From Pleurotus ostreatus/Saccharomyces cerevisiae fusant (Eukaryota > Opisthokonta), in the NCBI GenBank assembly GCA_024196135.1, contig JAMQCK010001212.1:1-10713 (forward strand): DNA of 10,713 nucleotides. Reading direction: 5' to 3'. Positions 6,601 to 10,713 of this stretch are shown here, piece after piece (position 1 is the first letter of the stretch; each line of letters begins with the position of its first letter). Position numbers and translations under genes: made by a program. Below the pieces are notes generated by a model that saw only the letters and a list, made by a program, of their open reading frames with translations, was not told the DNA's origin and did no database searches.

Positions 6601-8415
6601 TCTTGGGCGGAGTGGGTGGAAGACGCTCCTGCCGCCTACGCAGTCCGACGCTCCAGCCGTCTCGCAAATCGGGGGGCGGAGCTGGTAGATGCGCAGAGAC
6701 AGCCACAGGACCAGACCAACGAGGATTTGCGAGACGCCCGAGCGCAGGAAGACAGCGCAGGTCAAGGTAGCGCAGATAGGACGGAGAAGGCGGATGACAA
6801 CGCGTCAGTCCAGTCAAATGACAGTGACGAGAGGGACCTACTCGAGGCCCCAATCAACCCACTATACGCGCCCGCCTTCGCGCGACCACCAGCCTTGCTA
6901 TCGCACCTCAGCGAGGATATGAAGACGAAGTTCAAGGCGGCGTACCGCAAGGAGCCGTATTGGAGACGGCGATATGACGAGGCCGATACGGTCGCAGCGG
7001 GATGGACACCGGGTCGTCGCTACTACCGCTCGGAAGATGGCCTGCTGTTCTTCCTTGACGCAGATTATCTCCCGCGCCTATGCGTCCCCGACAAGCTAAT
7101 AGGAGATATAATGATCAGCGCGCACGAGGAACCGATGGAAGGAGGACACACCGGCATGGCAAAGCTGTGGGCTCGACTGCATCCGAAGTTCTACTGGAAG
7201 CGGATGAAGGCCACAGTCAAGAACTTCTGCGCAACGTGCGACGCCTGTCAGAAGAATAAGCACGCCGTGTTCAAGAAGTACGGTACTCTGATTCCGAACC
7301 CGATACCGCAAGCCCCATATGAGTCAATATCAATGGACTTCATAATGGACTTACCAATGTCGAGCGGCTACAACGCTATCTTCGTCGTGGTGGATCGGTT
7401 GACGAAACACGCGCATTTCATCCCAACGACAACGTCAATAGACCGCAAGAAAACCGCGAGACTTTTCGTGCAAGAAATCGTGGCCAAGCACGGGCTGCCT
7501 GCGAGTATCGTGTCGGATAAGGACCCTCGGTGGACGTCCGACTTCTGGAAGGACGTGGCAAGCGAGATGAAGTCGAGACTTCTGATGTCGTCGGCTCATC
7601 ACGCGCAGATGGACGGACAAACCGAAGTCGTCAATCGATTCCTAGAAACCATGCTAAGAGCCTACACCGCTGGCGACTCGAGCTCGTGGGCTTCGTACCT
7701 CTTCATGATGGAGTTTGTCTATAACTCCACGGTCCACCGCTCCACGGGCGAATCCCCCTTCATGCTGCTGATGGGATATCAGCCACAATCGATGCTGGAT
7801 CGCGCGAACGATAACGCTGCGGGGAAGGATGGTGCTTCGCGCCTGACCGATACGAAGAACTTCTTCAAAGACTTGCGCGTACGGAGGGAAGCGGCGAGAG
7901 ACGCGATCGCTGCGGCCCAAGACGAGCAAGCGAAAACGTACAACAAAGGTCGGCGCGCGCCCCCCGAGTTCAAACAGGGAGACCTCGTGCTAGTCAATCC
8001 GCACTCAATGGAGTGGGTCGAATCGAAGGGAAAGGCGAAGCTCACCCAGCGCTGGATAGGCCCCTTCGAGATAGTGATGAGAATCAACCCCAATGTGTAC
8101 CGCCTCAAGATGGATGACACGTACCCGGGGGTCCCCATTTTCAACATCGAGCACCTGAAGCGGTACCACAAGGGCACGACCGACGTAGAAGACAAGCGCG
8201 TGAAGCTCCCCGCTACCCGCACGAACAAGATTCCCTCGGAGGAATTCCATGTTGAGAAAATAGTGGGGCACAAATGGCTGCGGAAAGGTACTCAGCTCAG
8301 GCTCAAGGTTCGATGGGTCGGCTATGGGTGGGAACACGACACCTGGCAGAGCGAACAAGACCTGCGGAACGCGCCCGAACATATCGCCAAGTACAAATTA
8401 GAGCACGGATTGTGA
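655..8415 (+). CDS. Gag-Pol polyprotein of a chromodomain Ty3/gypsy retrotransposon
   Basis: A single 2586-residue frame supplies particle proteins and all replication enzymes. Order by residue (M at 655 = 1): disordered Ser/Pro-rich N-terminus 1-100; helical segment about 104-199; Gly/Pro-rich tract 459-546; capsid-like region 548-746; CCHC knuckle 836-849; aspartic protease about 1025-1134 with D1046; RT about 1454-1688 with D1557 and YIDD 1619-1622; RNase H 1763-1938 with D1768, E1863, D1888, D1933; integrase with H2157, H2165, C2195, C2198 and D2228, D2288, E2324; GPF motif at 2469; chromodomain 2529-2586. Start: 655 is the first in-frame ATG, but its context is poor (T at -3, T at +4). 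ATG 769 (G at -3 and +4) is a good alternative; 727 is weak. Gag and Pol share one frame, so their ratio cannot be set by frameshifting, as in Tf1. Gag is unusually long. It acts in cytoplasmic virus-like particles and then in the nucleus. Confidence 0.94.
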   Translation: MSHVFSSPTGQSGTGANSSSAAAPMSPSHPRRKGSTEEMAEESEVARMRAALDNAEKGMYGEDPAFPSPLNTLRKRLGALIGETNLSPNRVVDRGIACASPRARFTLNVDFITFLEEVVNSTQFVMDLLYTALQEDDENPVKGWQFDPGGALFKGLTEAGSILSLHMAWGMMHNRAAAGLSVHRKYRERIEAKLEKRRPALLSPLSTPRSVYGDLQNYGDNELRLKFLLGAVPSMRASARTAKDKNAPPAVPAKEDRSRFVGVNLPDVLQAPSPLLRAFPDREPERSPKLVYYEEGERKERAPRTTYGNPDPLASVLPAETSLKTPYGHRVPPPREDDPSVPGPSRSVSRGRARFASPDNWRYRPPPPEAPASAFGVFSSGANLPPGQEFWGLGRMRSASSASNTGSPYPYPSSYHRDALQNATNSISSRAPTPHSSRKDKGLPLPPTPDVSAYYAPANVGGGGGSGGGPPDPSAGVGAGSSSLRPRAPPPATPGVPPPQPPHPGWGGGSSGGGRGGGPPGGGPPHIDPSGGGQDSASSNGGRGGPSIQTSLKMDVIPSWDGDRRTVVNYVWPFFELANSGGNLRQSVAHWAWMRFDKGSPIFQWYLTLSEDTKRYMKLDAYHFIDVIKQQYLGPQWMKDMAVDFQLQSFREPKHRHESPSAFVNRRILDARSLGFAVENSIEEVKLILSVAPADWDTKLIPSTVTSTDDLKARVIQHEKSLATSTAAANQDVRAQVTSILKEWGRLAPDSRRRFPATRGPVAYDVETEPLNDLTTAEEPPTSVDTVGGLSTDMTDELFAVAYNVAAAREKGNAPKSYPYPPRDAVVSRKPPPGPCRACGSRKHWNRDCPHWQQFLNQQKREGFLVDSDPEGERAYNAAYSVMMQGFEGAAQEVSQHPASDERKTQGEKEDVPPVYEVRHQSFAVTVEEIGEEYWYRGEMLPADSPHLLEHVDEVSEMPPPRRGVVEERSKENIQVVYVSEPMPTSSSPMSTCEEQTPEPRPYEPPKVRLIAKKSVKSLTGKGTSVLCVFGFLGSEGEVRVLLRIDSCASLSLLSGATYDAMKNPPPLKQGAKMRLWQLTDKSVKIRGYVHMPILMRTNDGTLLEADADLYVVDGMTVPILLGEDFQQKYELSVNRSLEEGTTLTFGQHPSPISAQGTQRTSDYDKVERAYVGEKPVHGWLKKAHRQHLKSARRERLRRANTSDNTLRARCKTILRPETVVNIPVSGPFDEAGDWVVERSLLTSGEQQPFAVPNVLLSSARPQLPVANLSTTPRVIQEGEALAVVEKAEEFFDKPRDEEDLHRRCAYASVVAKLGAAAHQPATANDDRDRDKTSERDTKPERPPRARESFCMPESVNYDAWKEGRRTFPMPDAESYAAWNESFQREREGESDEPEHEQCGPKTAELPSSEEISSKNFRQTLDVGNLPEHLRERAWAMLERRKRAFALDGRLGNHPAMAQIRVKEDAQPVAVPMYGTSPAKKEIIDEQLNKWFEQEVIEDSRSPWSAPVVIAYRNGKPRFCVDYRRLNAMTIPDEFPIPRQQEILASLSGAQVLSSLDALSGFTQLHLDPRDVEKTAFRTHRGLFQFKRMPFGLRNGPSIFQRVMQSVLAPYLWLFSLVYIDDIVVYSKSFEEHIEHLDKVLGAIEGANITLSPTKCHLFYDSIILLGHKVSRLGLSTHYKKVKAVLEMRRPTCVSELQTFLGMLVYFNTFIPYYADVCAPLHDLLKKTTQWRWGADEEYAFLQAKMALQRAPVLGHPMEGLPYRLYTDASGHALGSALQQVQPIKVGDLKGTKVYERIKEAYTTGKPVPLLVSKISRKVDDVPPPGPWGATLDDTTVHAERVVAYWSRTFRGAEARYSTTEREALAAKEALVKFQPYLEGAQILLITDHSALQWARTYENSNRRLASWGAIFSSYAPGLEIIHRAGRVHSNVDPLSRIPRAPPSCLTPKPPSSDALRTDSAIAALREELASKQAAPKAFAGHSWAEWVEDAPAAYAVRRSSRLANRGAELVDAQRQPQDQTNEDLRDARAQEDSAGQGSADRTEKADDNASVQSNDSDERDLLEAPINPLYAPAFARPPALLSHLSEDMKTKFKAAYRKEPYWRRRYDEADTVAAGWTPGRRYYRSEDGLLFFLDADYLPRLCVPDKLIGDIMISAHEEPMEGGHTGMAKLWARLHPKFYWKRMKATVKNFCATCDACQKNKHAVFKKYGTLIPNPIPQAPYESISMDFIMDLPMSSGYNAIFVVVDRLTKHAHFIPTTTSIDRKKTARLFVQEIVAKHGLPASIVSDKDPRWTSDFWKDVASEMKSRLLMSSAHHAQMDGQTEVVNRFLETMLRAYTAGDSSSWASYLFMMEFVYNSTVHRSTGESPFMLLMGYQPQSMLDRANDNAAGKDGASRLTDTKNFFKDLRVRREAARDAIAAAQDEQAKTYNKGRRAPPEFKQGDLVLVNPHSMEWVESKGKAKLTQRWIGPFEIVMRINPNVYRLKMDDTYPGVPIFNIEHLKRYHKGTTDVEDKRVKLPATRTNKIPSEEFHVEKIVGHKWLRKGTQLRLKVRWVGYGWEHDTWQSEQDLRNAPEHIAKYKLEHGL
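2029..2292 (+). other. Gly/Pro-rich low-complexity tract within Gag
   Basis: Residues about 459-546 are dominated by Gly, Pro and Ser (runs such as VGGGGGSGGGPPDP and GGGRGGGPPGGGPP). The DNA is rich in GGN and CCN codons, which also produces spurious open frames on the opposite strand. It separates the N-terminal helical part of Gag from the capsid-like region. It is probably a disordered linker; an RNA-binding role is possible (an RGG-type motif is present) but unproven. Confidence 0.8.
2296..2891 (+). other. Gag capsid-like region
   Basis: Residues 548-746 form an alpha-helical, aromatic-rich block. It contains DVIPSWDGDRRTVVNYVWPF near the start, ending in a segment rich in charged residues before the knuckle. 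Position upstream of a CCHC knuckle, and the pattern 'W-x-G ... W-A-W-x-R-F ... F-x-L-Q-S-F-R' fit the retrotransposon capsid (UBN2/retrotrans_gag type) fold, where an LxxF-like helix motif is usual. Assigned by pattern and position, not by profile search. Confidence 0.75.
3160..3201 (+). other. CCHC zinc knuckle (nucleocapsid)
   Basis: CRACGSRKHWNRDC is an exact CX2CX4HX4C knuckle at residues 836-849. It binds one zinc and normally packages element RNA in the particle. There is only one copy. It marks the end of Gag proper. Confidence 0.93.
3727..4056 (+). other. Retropepsin-like aspartic protease domain, DSCA active site
   Basis: The LLRIDSCASLSLL strand-turn (catalytic D1046 at 3790) and the later PILLGEDF (G1123, D1125) are the two halves of a retropepsin. 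The usual D-(S/T)-G-A triad reads D-S-C-A, with Cys where Gly is normal. From memory, related Agaricomycete elements also carry DSCA, so this is probably a lineage feature and not damage. It would cleave Gag-Pol as a homodimer. Confidence 0.85.
5014..5718 (+). other. Reverse transcriptase domain
   Basis: All RT blocks are recognisable: PWSAPVVIAYRNGKPRFCVD, the first catalytic aspartate in SSLDALSGF (D1557), FKRMPFGLRNGPSIFQ, the YIDD box at 5509-5520 (D1621, D1622), and LSPTKCHLF followed by LLGHKVS. A connection segment with SELQTFLGMLVYFNTFIPYY follows up to RNase H. Intact catalytic residues indicate a functional enzyme. Confidence 0.97.
5941..6471 (+). other. RNase H domain with an approximately 60-residue insertion
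   Basis: Catalytic residues are D1768 (YTDASG), E1863 (TTEREALA), D1888 (ITDHSAL) and D1933 (HSNVDPLSR). Between the first strand (GSALQQ) and VVAYWSRTF lies an extra segment of about 60 residues (5995-6177) with PIKVGDLKGTKVYERIKEAY and WGATLDDTTVHAER. In most Ty3/gypsy RNases H this loop is only a dozen or so residues. The domain degrades the RNA strand of the RNA:DNA hybrid. Confidence 0.93.
6472..7020 (+). other. Linker between RNase H and integrase
   Basis: About 180 residues, low in hydrophobics at first and rich in Ala, Asp, Glu, Gln and Ser (6700-6840 is strongly acidic), with a basic patch RRSSRLANRG. The last part (from about 6880) becomes ordered again, leading into the integrase zinc domain. 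Probably a flexible spacer with a protease cleavage site; no enzyme motif is visible. Confidence 0.6.
7081..7800 (+). other. Integrase: HHCC zinc domain and DD35E core
   Basis: The zinc site is H2157 and H2165 (HX7H, one residue longer than the common HX6H) with CDAC at C2195 and C2198. The rve core follows: D2228 in SMDFIMDLP, D2288 in VSDKDPRWTS, and E2324 in MDGQTEVVNR, with exactly 35 residues between D2288 and E2324. The enzyme joins element cDNA to the host chromosome. All catalytic residues are present. Confidence 0.96.
8059..8412 (+). other. GPF module and C-terminal chromodomain
   Basis: WIGPFEIVMRINPNVYRL (GPF from 8059) is the integrase GPY/F module. The last 58 residues (2529-2586, from 8239) match a chromodomain: EFHVEKIVGHKW, LKVRWVGYGWEHDTWQ, then a helix with NAPEHIAKY. 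The DTW aromatic positions of the methyl-lysine cage are partly kept. In chromoviruses this domain guides insertion to heterochromatin marked by histone methylation. It ends the protein directly. Confidence 0.95.
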
Positions 8416-8423
8416 CGCGTCAC
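8412..8423. repeat. 12-bp perfect palindrome overlapping the Gag-Pol stop
   Basis: GTGACGCGTCAC equals its own reverse complement and contains the TGA stop (8413-8415). Confidence 0.7.
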
Positions 8424-8428
8424 GCTAA

Positions 8429-8440
8429 CGGTTCGAACCG
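8429..8440. repeat. 12-bp perfect palindrome after the Gag-Pol stop
   Basis: CGGTTCGAACCG equals its own reverse complement. Its centre is 17 bases from the centre of the preceding palindrome. The core GGTTCGAACC also matches the pol III B-box consensus, but no A box lies at tRNA-gene distance. Confidence 0.7.
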
Positions 8441-8549
8441 GTGGACGCCGAGTACATAATGTATCTATTATCGCGGATCGCGGCCCGAAGTGGCGAAGGT
8501 CGCCTGCTCTCCGCATGTACTACACGACACTTCGCTTATTTATGTCGCT

Positions 8550-8566
8550 TCCTCGCCGCGCGAGGA
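8550..8566 (+). repeat. GC-rich hairpin in the spacer
   Basis: TCCTCGC and GCGAGGA form a 7-bp stem around a 3-base loop, directly before the pyrimidine tract. Confidence 0.5.
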
Positions 8567-8602
8567 CTCTTCTCCTTCCTTCCCCCCTCATCCTCAGCAC
8601 TC
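8567..8602 (+). promoter_or_regulatory. Pyrimidine tract before the second ORF: possible promoter CT-box or splice acceptor
   Basis: An almost pure C/T run (CTCTTCTCCTTCCTTCCCCC within it) ends in CCTCAG at 8591-8596. Fungal genes often start transcription just after such a CT tract, with TATA-like TTATTTAT upstream (8537-8544). Equally, a C/T run ending in CAG is a good 3' splice site. Downstream of it there is no ATG until 8681, so either mechanism would make 8681 the first start codon. Confidence 0.4.
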
Positions 8603-8612
8603 TAGCGCGCGG

Positions 8613-8628
8613 TACGGATACCGTCCAA
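8613..8628 (+). repeat. Direct repeat copy 1 (TACGGATACCGTCCAA)
   Basis: The 16-base unit recurs exactly 40 bases later with one change (C to T). Its core ACGG-ATA-CCGT is itself an inverted repeat with a 3-base centre. Confidence 0.7.
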
Positions 8629-8652
8629 ACGCCCGAGTGAACATCAGCGCGA

Positions 8653-8668
8653 TACGGATACCGTTCAA
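8653..8668 (+). repeat. Direct repeat copy 2 (TACGGATACCGTTCAA)
   Basis: Second copy, ending 12 bases before the ATG at 8681. Flanking AGCGCG before both copies extends the similarity with a 2-base gap. Confidence 0.7.
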
Positions 8669-8680
8669 GCTGATCTCATC

Positions 8681-10713
8681 ATGGACTCTCTCGAAAGCTA
8701 TCTACCCATCTACGACGTCAACCGCGCGCTCCGATTCTCGACGGGCGTGGACTACAACGAGTGGACGACGCTCGGCGGTCCTCCCCCCGTAGGGCTCGAG
8801 CTCGTGAACCCCGCTTCCCGCTTCTCGCTGACCGCCGACGACGTGGCCGCCCTCATCGCCGCGTGGAACCACTGCGAGCGCCCTTGGGCCGGCTGCGCTC
8901 CCACCACGGCTCTATGCGTGGGCGAAGACCCGGTGAGCTGGCTCTTGCCGGGCGTCCCAAGCGGCGCAATCATCCAGTCGGGCGAGCATTTCGTAGTCAA
9001 CGAGAACTGGAAGATCCAAGCCAACCTCGTCGCCCCTCGCATCGCGGCAGCCTGCTTCCAAGTCGTCGAGGTCCTCCCTACCGTCTTCGAACGCTACGTA
9101 CACGGTCGGGTCGTCCCGTGCCACCCCGCGCCGTACGCAGAGGGGTCGCTCGAGCACCTAGACTTCGATTCGGAGGCCAACGGGCGTCAGTACCTGGCGG
9201 CACTCGCCCGCGAGATAGTCGACAACATGGGCTTTCTGTGCTGGTTCATGATGTGCGTGCCTGGTTGGGAGAGGCTGGTCCCGGAGGACGTGGCCGCCTT
9301 CGTCAAAGGGCTTCGACTCAAGGAACGCGAGCATCGAGGCTACTTCTTCGACCCCGTCCTCGACTGGCCGTCCCTCGACCTCAAGTGGCTCTGCGCCAAC
9401 AATATACCTATCCATTACGTGTGGACGGAGGAAGCCGAACACCAGACGCGACTTATCCAGCTCAATCCCGCCTACCTCAAACATCATCGCCGCGTCTCGC
9501 TCCGCCTTGGCAGGCAGCCAACGTGGGACGAATTCATGAAGGACCACGAGGAATGGCAGTACATCTGCCTCGCCGATCGCTACCTCGAGGAGCCCGGGGA
9601 AGAGCCGTCAGCCCCCGCATCGAGGAACGTGGAGGATCGCCCCTACTTCATGCGCGCGCACGAGCATTGGTATCCCCATCACGTCGAGAACTTAGGTACG
9701 GTGCGCAAAGCTCTGGACCGCGGCTGCTACGCAGGCATCGCTCAATACTGCGAGCCGACCGACGGCCCTCGCCCTGTTTGGATCCAAGGGTGGACAGGGT
9801 CGACTATCTTTCAGGATGTGCGCCTGAGGGACCGTCTCGAATTCTACGGGCTCCCTTTGATCCTCCGAGAATGCGGGGAGGTCAACTGTCGCGAGCTCAA
9901 GAAGATCGCGTGCGCTCCTTCTCCCGAGGAGATGAAGCTGGGGAACGAGCTTGAGCGCCTTCGTGCTCGACTCGATGTCGTGGAGACGTCTCACGAGGCC
10001 GAACAGAAACAGCAATCCAGGAACGCGCAGCGACGCGCGCTCGAACGCGTCTCCTCCGGTCTACAAGAAAAGACGCTGCCATCCAGCTCGCGCGCCAAGA
10101 CGCCCCTCATCGGTCGCCTGTCCTCGCCGAAGCCTCCGCCCGGAGGGCCTTTGGCCGCCCGCCTCGGTCCGCCAGTTACGATTCCCGTGTCAGAGGCTCC
10201 CCGGTCTCCTGCACCTACCCCGCCGCTCGAGGACGCTATGGATTGGGAGGCGGAAAACGGGGCAACGTGGACAGAGGGAGGCTGGTCAGCTACGCTAGAC
10301 CCCCCCTCCGAGCAAGACGAGCCTGCTCGCCCTATGATACCTCGCACGGGCGAATCATCGCGGCAAGCACAGCTGCCCCGGATCACCGAGCCCTCGGGGA
10401 ACCCAGGGCGGACCTCTCGTCGTCGCAGCGAGTCCCCTCCTCGAGCTCGACCGTCTCGGGCGCCGCGCGCCCCCGCTCCTTCATCATCCTCTACCAGTAG
10501 CCTGTTGGCCGCGCTGCGGCCCATCGAGCCGGACAGCGAAGGCCTCACGATCATCCCCAATCCCGCAGCGCGATTCCGGAAAATCACCAGATTCGATGCG
10601 GCTGACTGGAAACTGGGAATACGGCAGCTGGAGTACGAGCTCGCCGGCCTTCGCGGGAAGACCTCTCCCGCGCCGAGCGTGCCCGAGGTGCGGCAGCTGC
10701 TCAGCGCCATCCG
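8681..10713 (+). CDS. Second ORF of the retrotransposon: uncharacterised protein with coiled coil, C-terminus outside window
   Basis: ATG 8681 has A at -3 and G at +4, a strong start, and is the first ATG after the C/T tract. The frame stays open for 677 codons to the window edge. Residues 1-410 look folded, rich in Trp, Tyr and Cys, with conserved-looking patches such as CERPWAGC, ENWKIQ (W110), PCHPAPYAEGS, RGYFFDPVLDW (219-229) and PIHYVWTEE (243-251). Residues about 415-465 are a charged heptad-like coiled coil. About 466-625 is Pro/Ser/Arg-rich and probably disordered. A second ordered segment begins near 628. No signal peptide, membrane span, zinc knuckle or catalytic motif is visible, so it is not a canonical env. 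I recall similar unnamed proteins in many Agaricomycetes but know no function. It lies in another frame than Gag-Pol, 265 bases after its stop, on the same strand. Alternative: an adjacent host gene. Confidence 0.88.
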   Translation, partial: MDSLESYLPIYDVNRALRFSTGVDYNEWTTLGGPPPVGLELVNPASRFSLTADDVAALIAAWNHCERPWAGCAPTTALCVGEDPVSWLLPGVPSGAIIQSGEHFVVNENWKIQANLVAPRIAAACFQVVEVLPTVFERYVHGRVVPCHPAPYAEGSLEHLDFDSEANGRQYLAALAREIVDNMGFLCWFMMCVPGWERLVPEDVAAFVKGLRLKEREHRGYFFDPVLDWPSLDLKWLCANNIPIHYVWTEEAEHQTRLIQLNPAYLKHHRRVSLRLGRQPTWDEFMKDHEEWQYICLADRYLEEPGEEPSAPASRNVEDRPYFMRAHEHWYPHHVENLGTVRKALDRGCYAGIAQYCEPTDGPRPVWIQGWTGSTIFQDVRLRDRLEFYGLPLILRECGEVNCRELKKIACAPSPEEMKLGNELERLRARLDVVETSHEAEQKQQSRNAQRRALERVSSGLQEKTLPSSSRAKTPLIGRLSSPKPPPGGPLAARLGPPVTIPVSEAPRSPAPTPPLEDAMDWEAENGATWTEGGWSATLDPPSEQDEPARPMIPRTGESSRQAQLPRITEPSGNPGRTSRRRSESPPRARPSRAPRAPAPSSSSTSSLLAALRPIEPDSEGLTIIPNPAARFRKITRFDAADWKLGIRQLEYELAGLRGKTSPAPSVPEVRQLLSAI

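Larger units (their letters stand above)
8459..8605 (+). other. Short ORF in the inter-ORF spacer, in frame with the second ORF
   Basis: ATG 8459 opens a 48-codon frame ending at TAG 8603-8605. It lies in the same frame as the ATG at 8681, and that frame stays open from 8606 onward, so only the TAG separates them. The peptide (MYLLSRIAARSGEG...) is not recognised. An overlapping frame starts at ATG 8515 and ends at 8640. Both could be chance; they would matter only if ribosomes enter the spacer from upstream. Confidence 0.2.
8416..8680 (+). other. 265-base spacer between Gag-Pol and the second ORF
   Basis: No long gene lies here. No sequence similar to the first 418 bases and no long purine tract is present, so it is not the 3' LTR. 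It contains two perfect 12-bp palindromes near the pol stop, a short ATG frame at 8459-8605 and another at 8515-8640, a GC hairpin at 8550-8566, a pyrimidine tract at about 8567-8602, and two copies of a 16-base repeat just before the next ATG. This density suggests a regulatory role in expressing the second ORF. Confidence 0.7.
1..10713 (+). mobile_element. Ty3/gypsy chromovirus LTR retrotransposon with a post-pol second ORF; right end outside window
   Basis: The order capsid, CCHC knuckle, protease, reverse transcriptase, RNase H, integrase, chromodomain is that of Ty3/gypsy chromoviruses (integrase after RNase H, unlike Ty1/copia). A likely 5' LTR occupies the first 418 bases. I see no LTR copy in the spacer after pol, no long purine tract there, and no sign of element termination before the window ends, so the second ORF is inferred to be internal. 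All catalytic residues of protease, RT, RNase H and integrase are present and the 7.8-kb polyprotein frame is intact, which suggests a young, possibly active copy. The 3' LTR and any target-site duplication cannot be seen. Alternative: the 3' end was lost and the second ORF is a neighbouring gene. Confidence 0.85.

Noticed and set aside
8430..8439. B box GGTTCGAACC as part of a tRNA or pol III gene
   Set aside because: No A box upstream at tRNA distance (that sequence is the end of pol) and no acceptor stem; better described as a palindrome.
8416..8680. Possible 3' LTR directly after pol
   Set aside because: No similarity to 1-418 beyond the 9-base CGGATACCG motif and no polypurine tract before it.
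8761..9954. 397-codon open frame overlapping the second ORF in another + frame
   Set aside because: It begins with GTG, its product is Arg/Pro-rich low-complexity, and such shadows are common over GC-rich genes. The 8681 frame has normal composition and a strong ATG.
9991..10710. Open frame on the minus strand reaching the right edge
   Set aside because: Antisense shadow of the Pro/Ser/Arg-rich tail of the second ORF; Ser/Gly/Arg composition and no recognisable domain.
8681..10713. Second ORF as a retroviral-type envelope
   Set aside because: No signal peptide, fusion-peptide-like segment or membrane span is visible; the N-terminus is acidic and polar.
1..10713. CRISPR arrays, bacterial operons, ribosome-binding sites
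   Set aside because: Eukaryotic retroelement organisation throughout; no regularly spaced repeat array and no bacterial gene layout.

Overview
The window looks like a GC-rich fungal genome, most likely a mushroom-forming basidiomycete (Agaricomycetes). That assignment rests on the type of retroelement, the C/G-ending codons, the pyrimidine-rich leader segments, and recalled resemblance of both long proteins to uncharacterised Agaricomycete families. No database search was possible. Almost the whole window reads as one long LTR retrotransposon of the Ty3/gypsy (Metaviridae) chromovirus type, on the + strand, with its right end outside the window.

Layout: 1-418 fits a 5' LTR. It starts TG, ends CA, has 10-bp terminal inverted repeats matching at 9 of 10 positions, and is followed two bases later by a TGG-initial candidate primer-binding site. 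A leader follows, whose reading frame is open from 391 but has no ATG until 655. From 655 to 8415 runs one uninterrupted Gag-Pol frame (2586 aa): disordered Gag N-terminus, helical segment, Gly/Pro-rich tract, capsid-like region, CCHC knuckle, aspartic protease, reverse transcriptase, RNase H with a large insertion, zinc-binding and DD35E integrase, GPF module and C-terminal chromodomain. There is no frameshift or internal stop between Gag and Pol.

No second LTR follows the pol stop. Instead there is a 265-base spacer (8416-8680) with two perfect 12-bp palindromes, a GC hairpin, a C/T tract and a direct repeat. A second long frame then starts at ATG 8681 in a strong context and is still open at the window end (at least 677 aa). 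Its product has no envelope features (no signal peptide or membrane span is visible), no enzyme motif I recognise, and appears to be a folded N-terminal domain, then a coiled coil, then an Arg/Ser/Pro-rich tail. If the 3' LTR lies beyond 10713, this is a chromovirus with a conserved-looking non-envelope gene in the position retroviruses use for env, and this is the main discovery candidate. Gag-Pol would supply particle, cDNA synthesis and chromatin-directed integration; the second protein's job is unknown.

The other long frames on either strand are explained as shadows of these two GC-rich genes.
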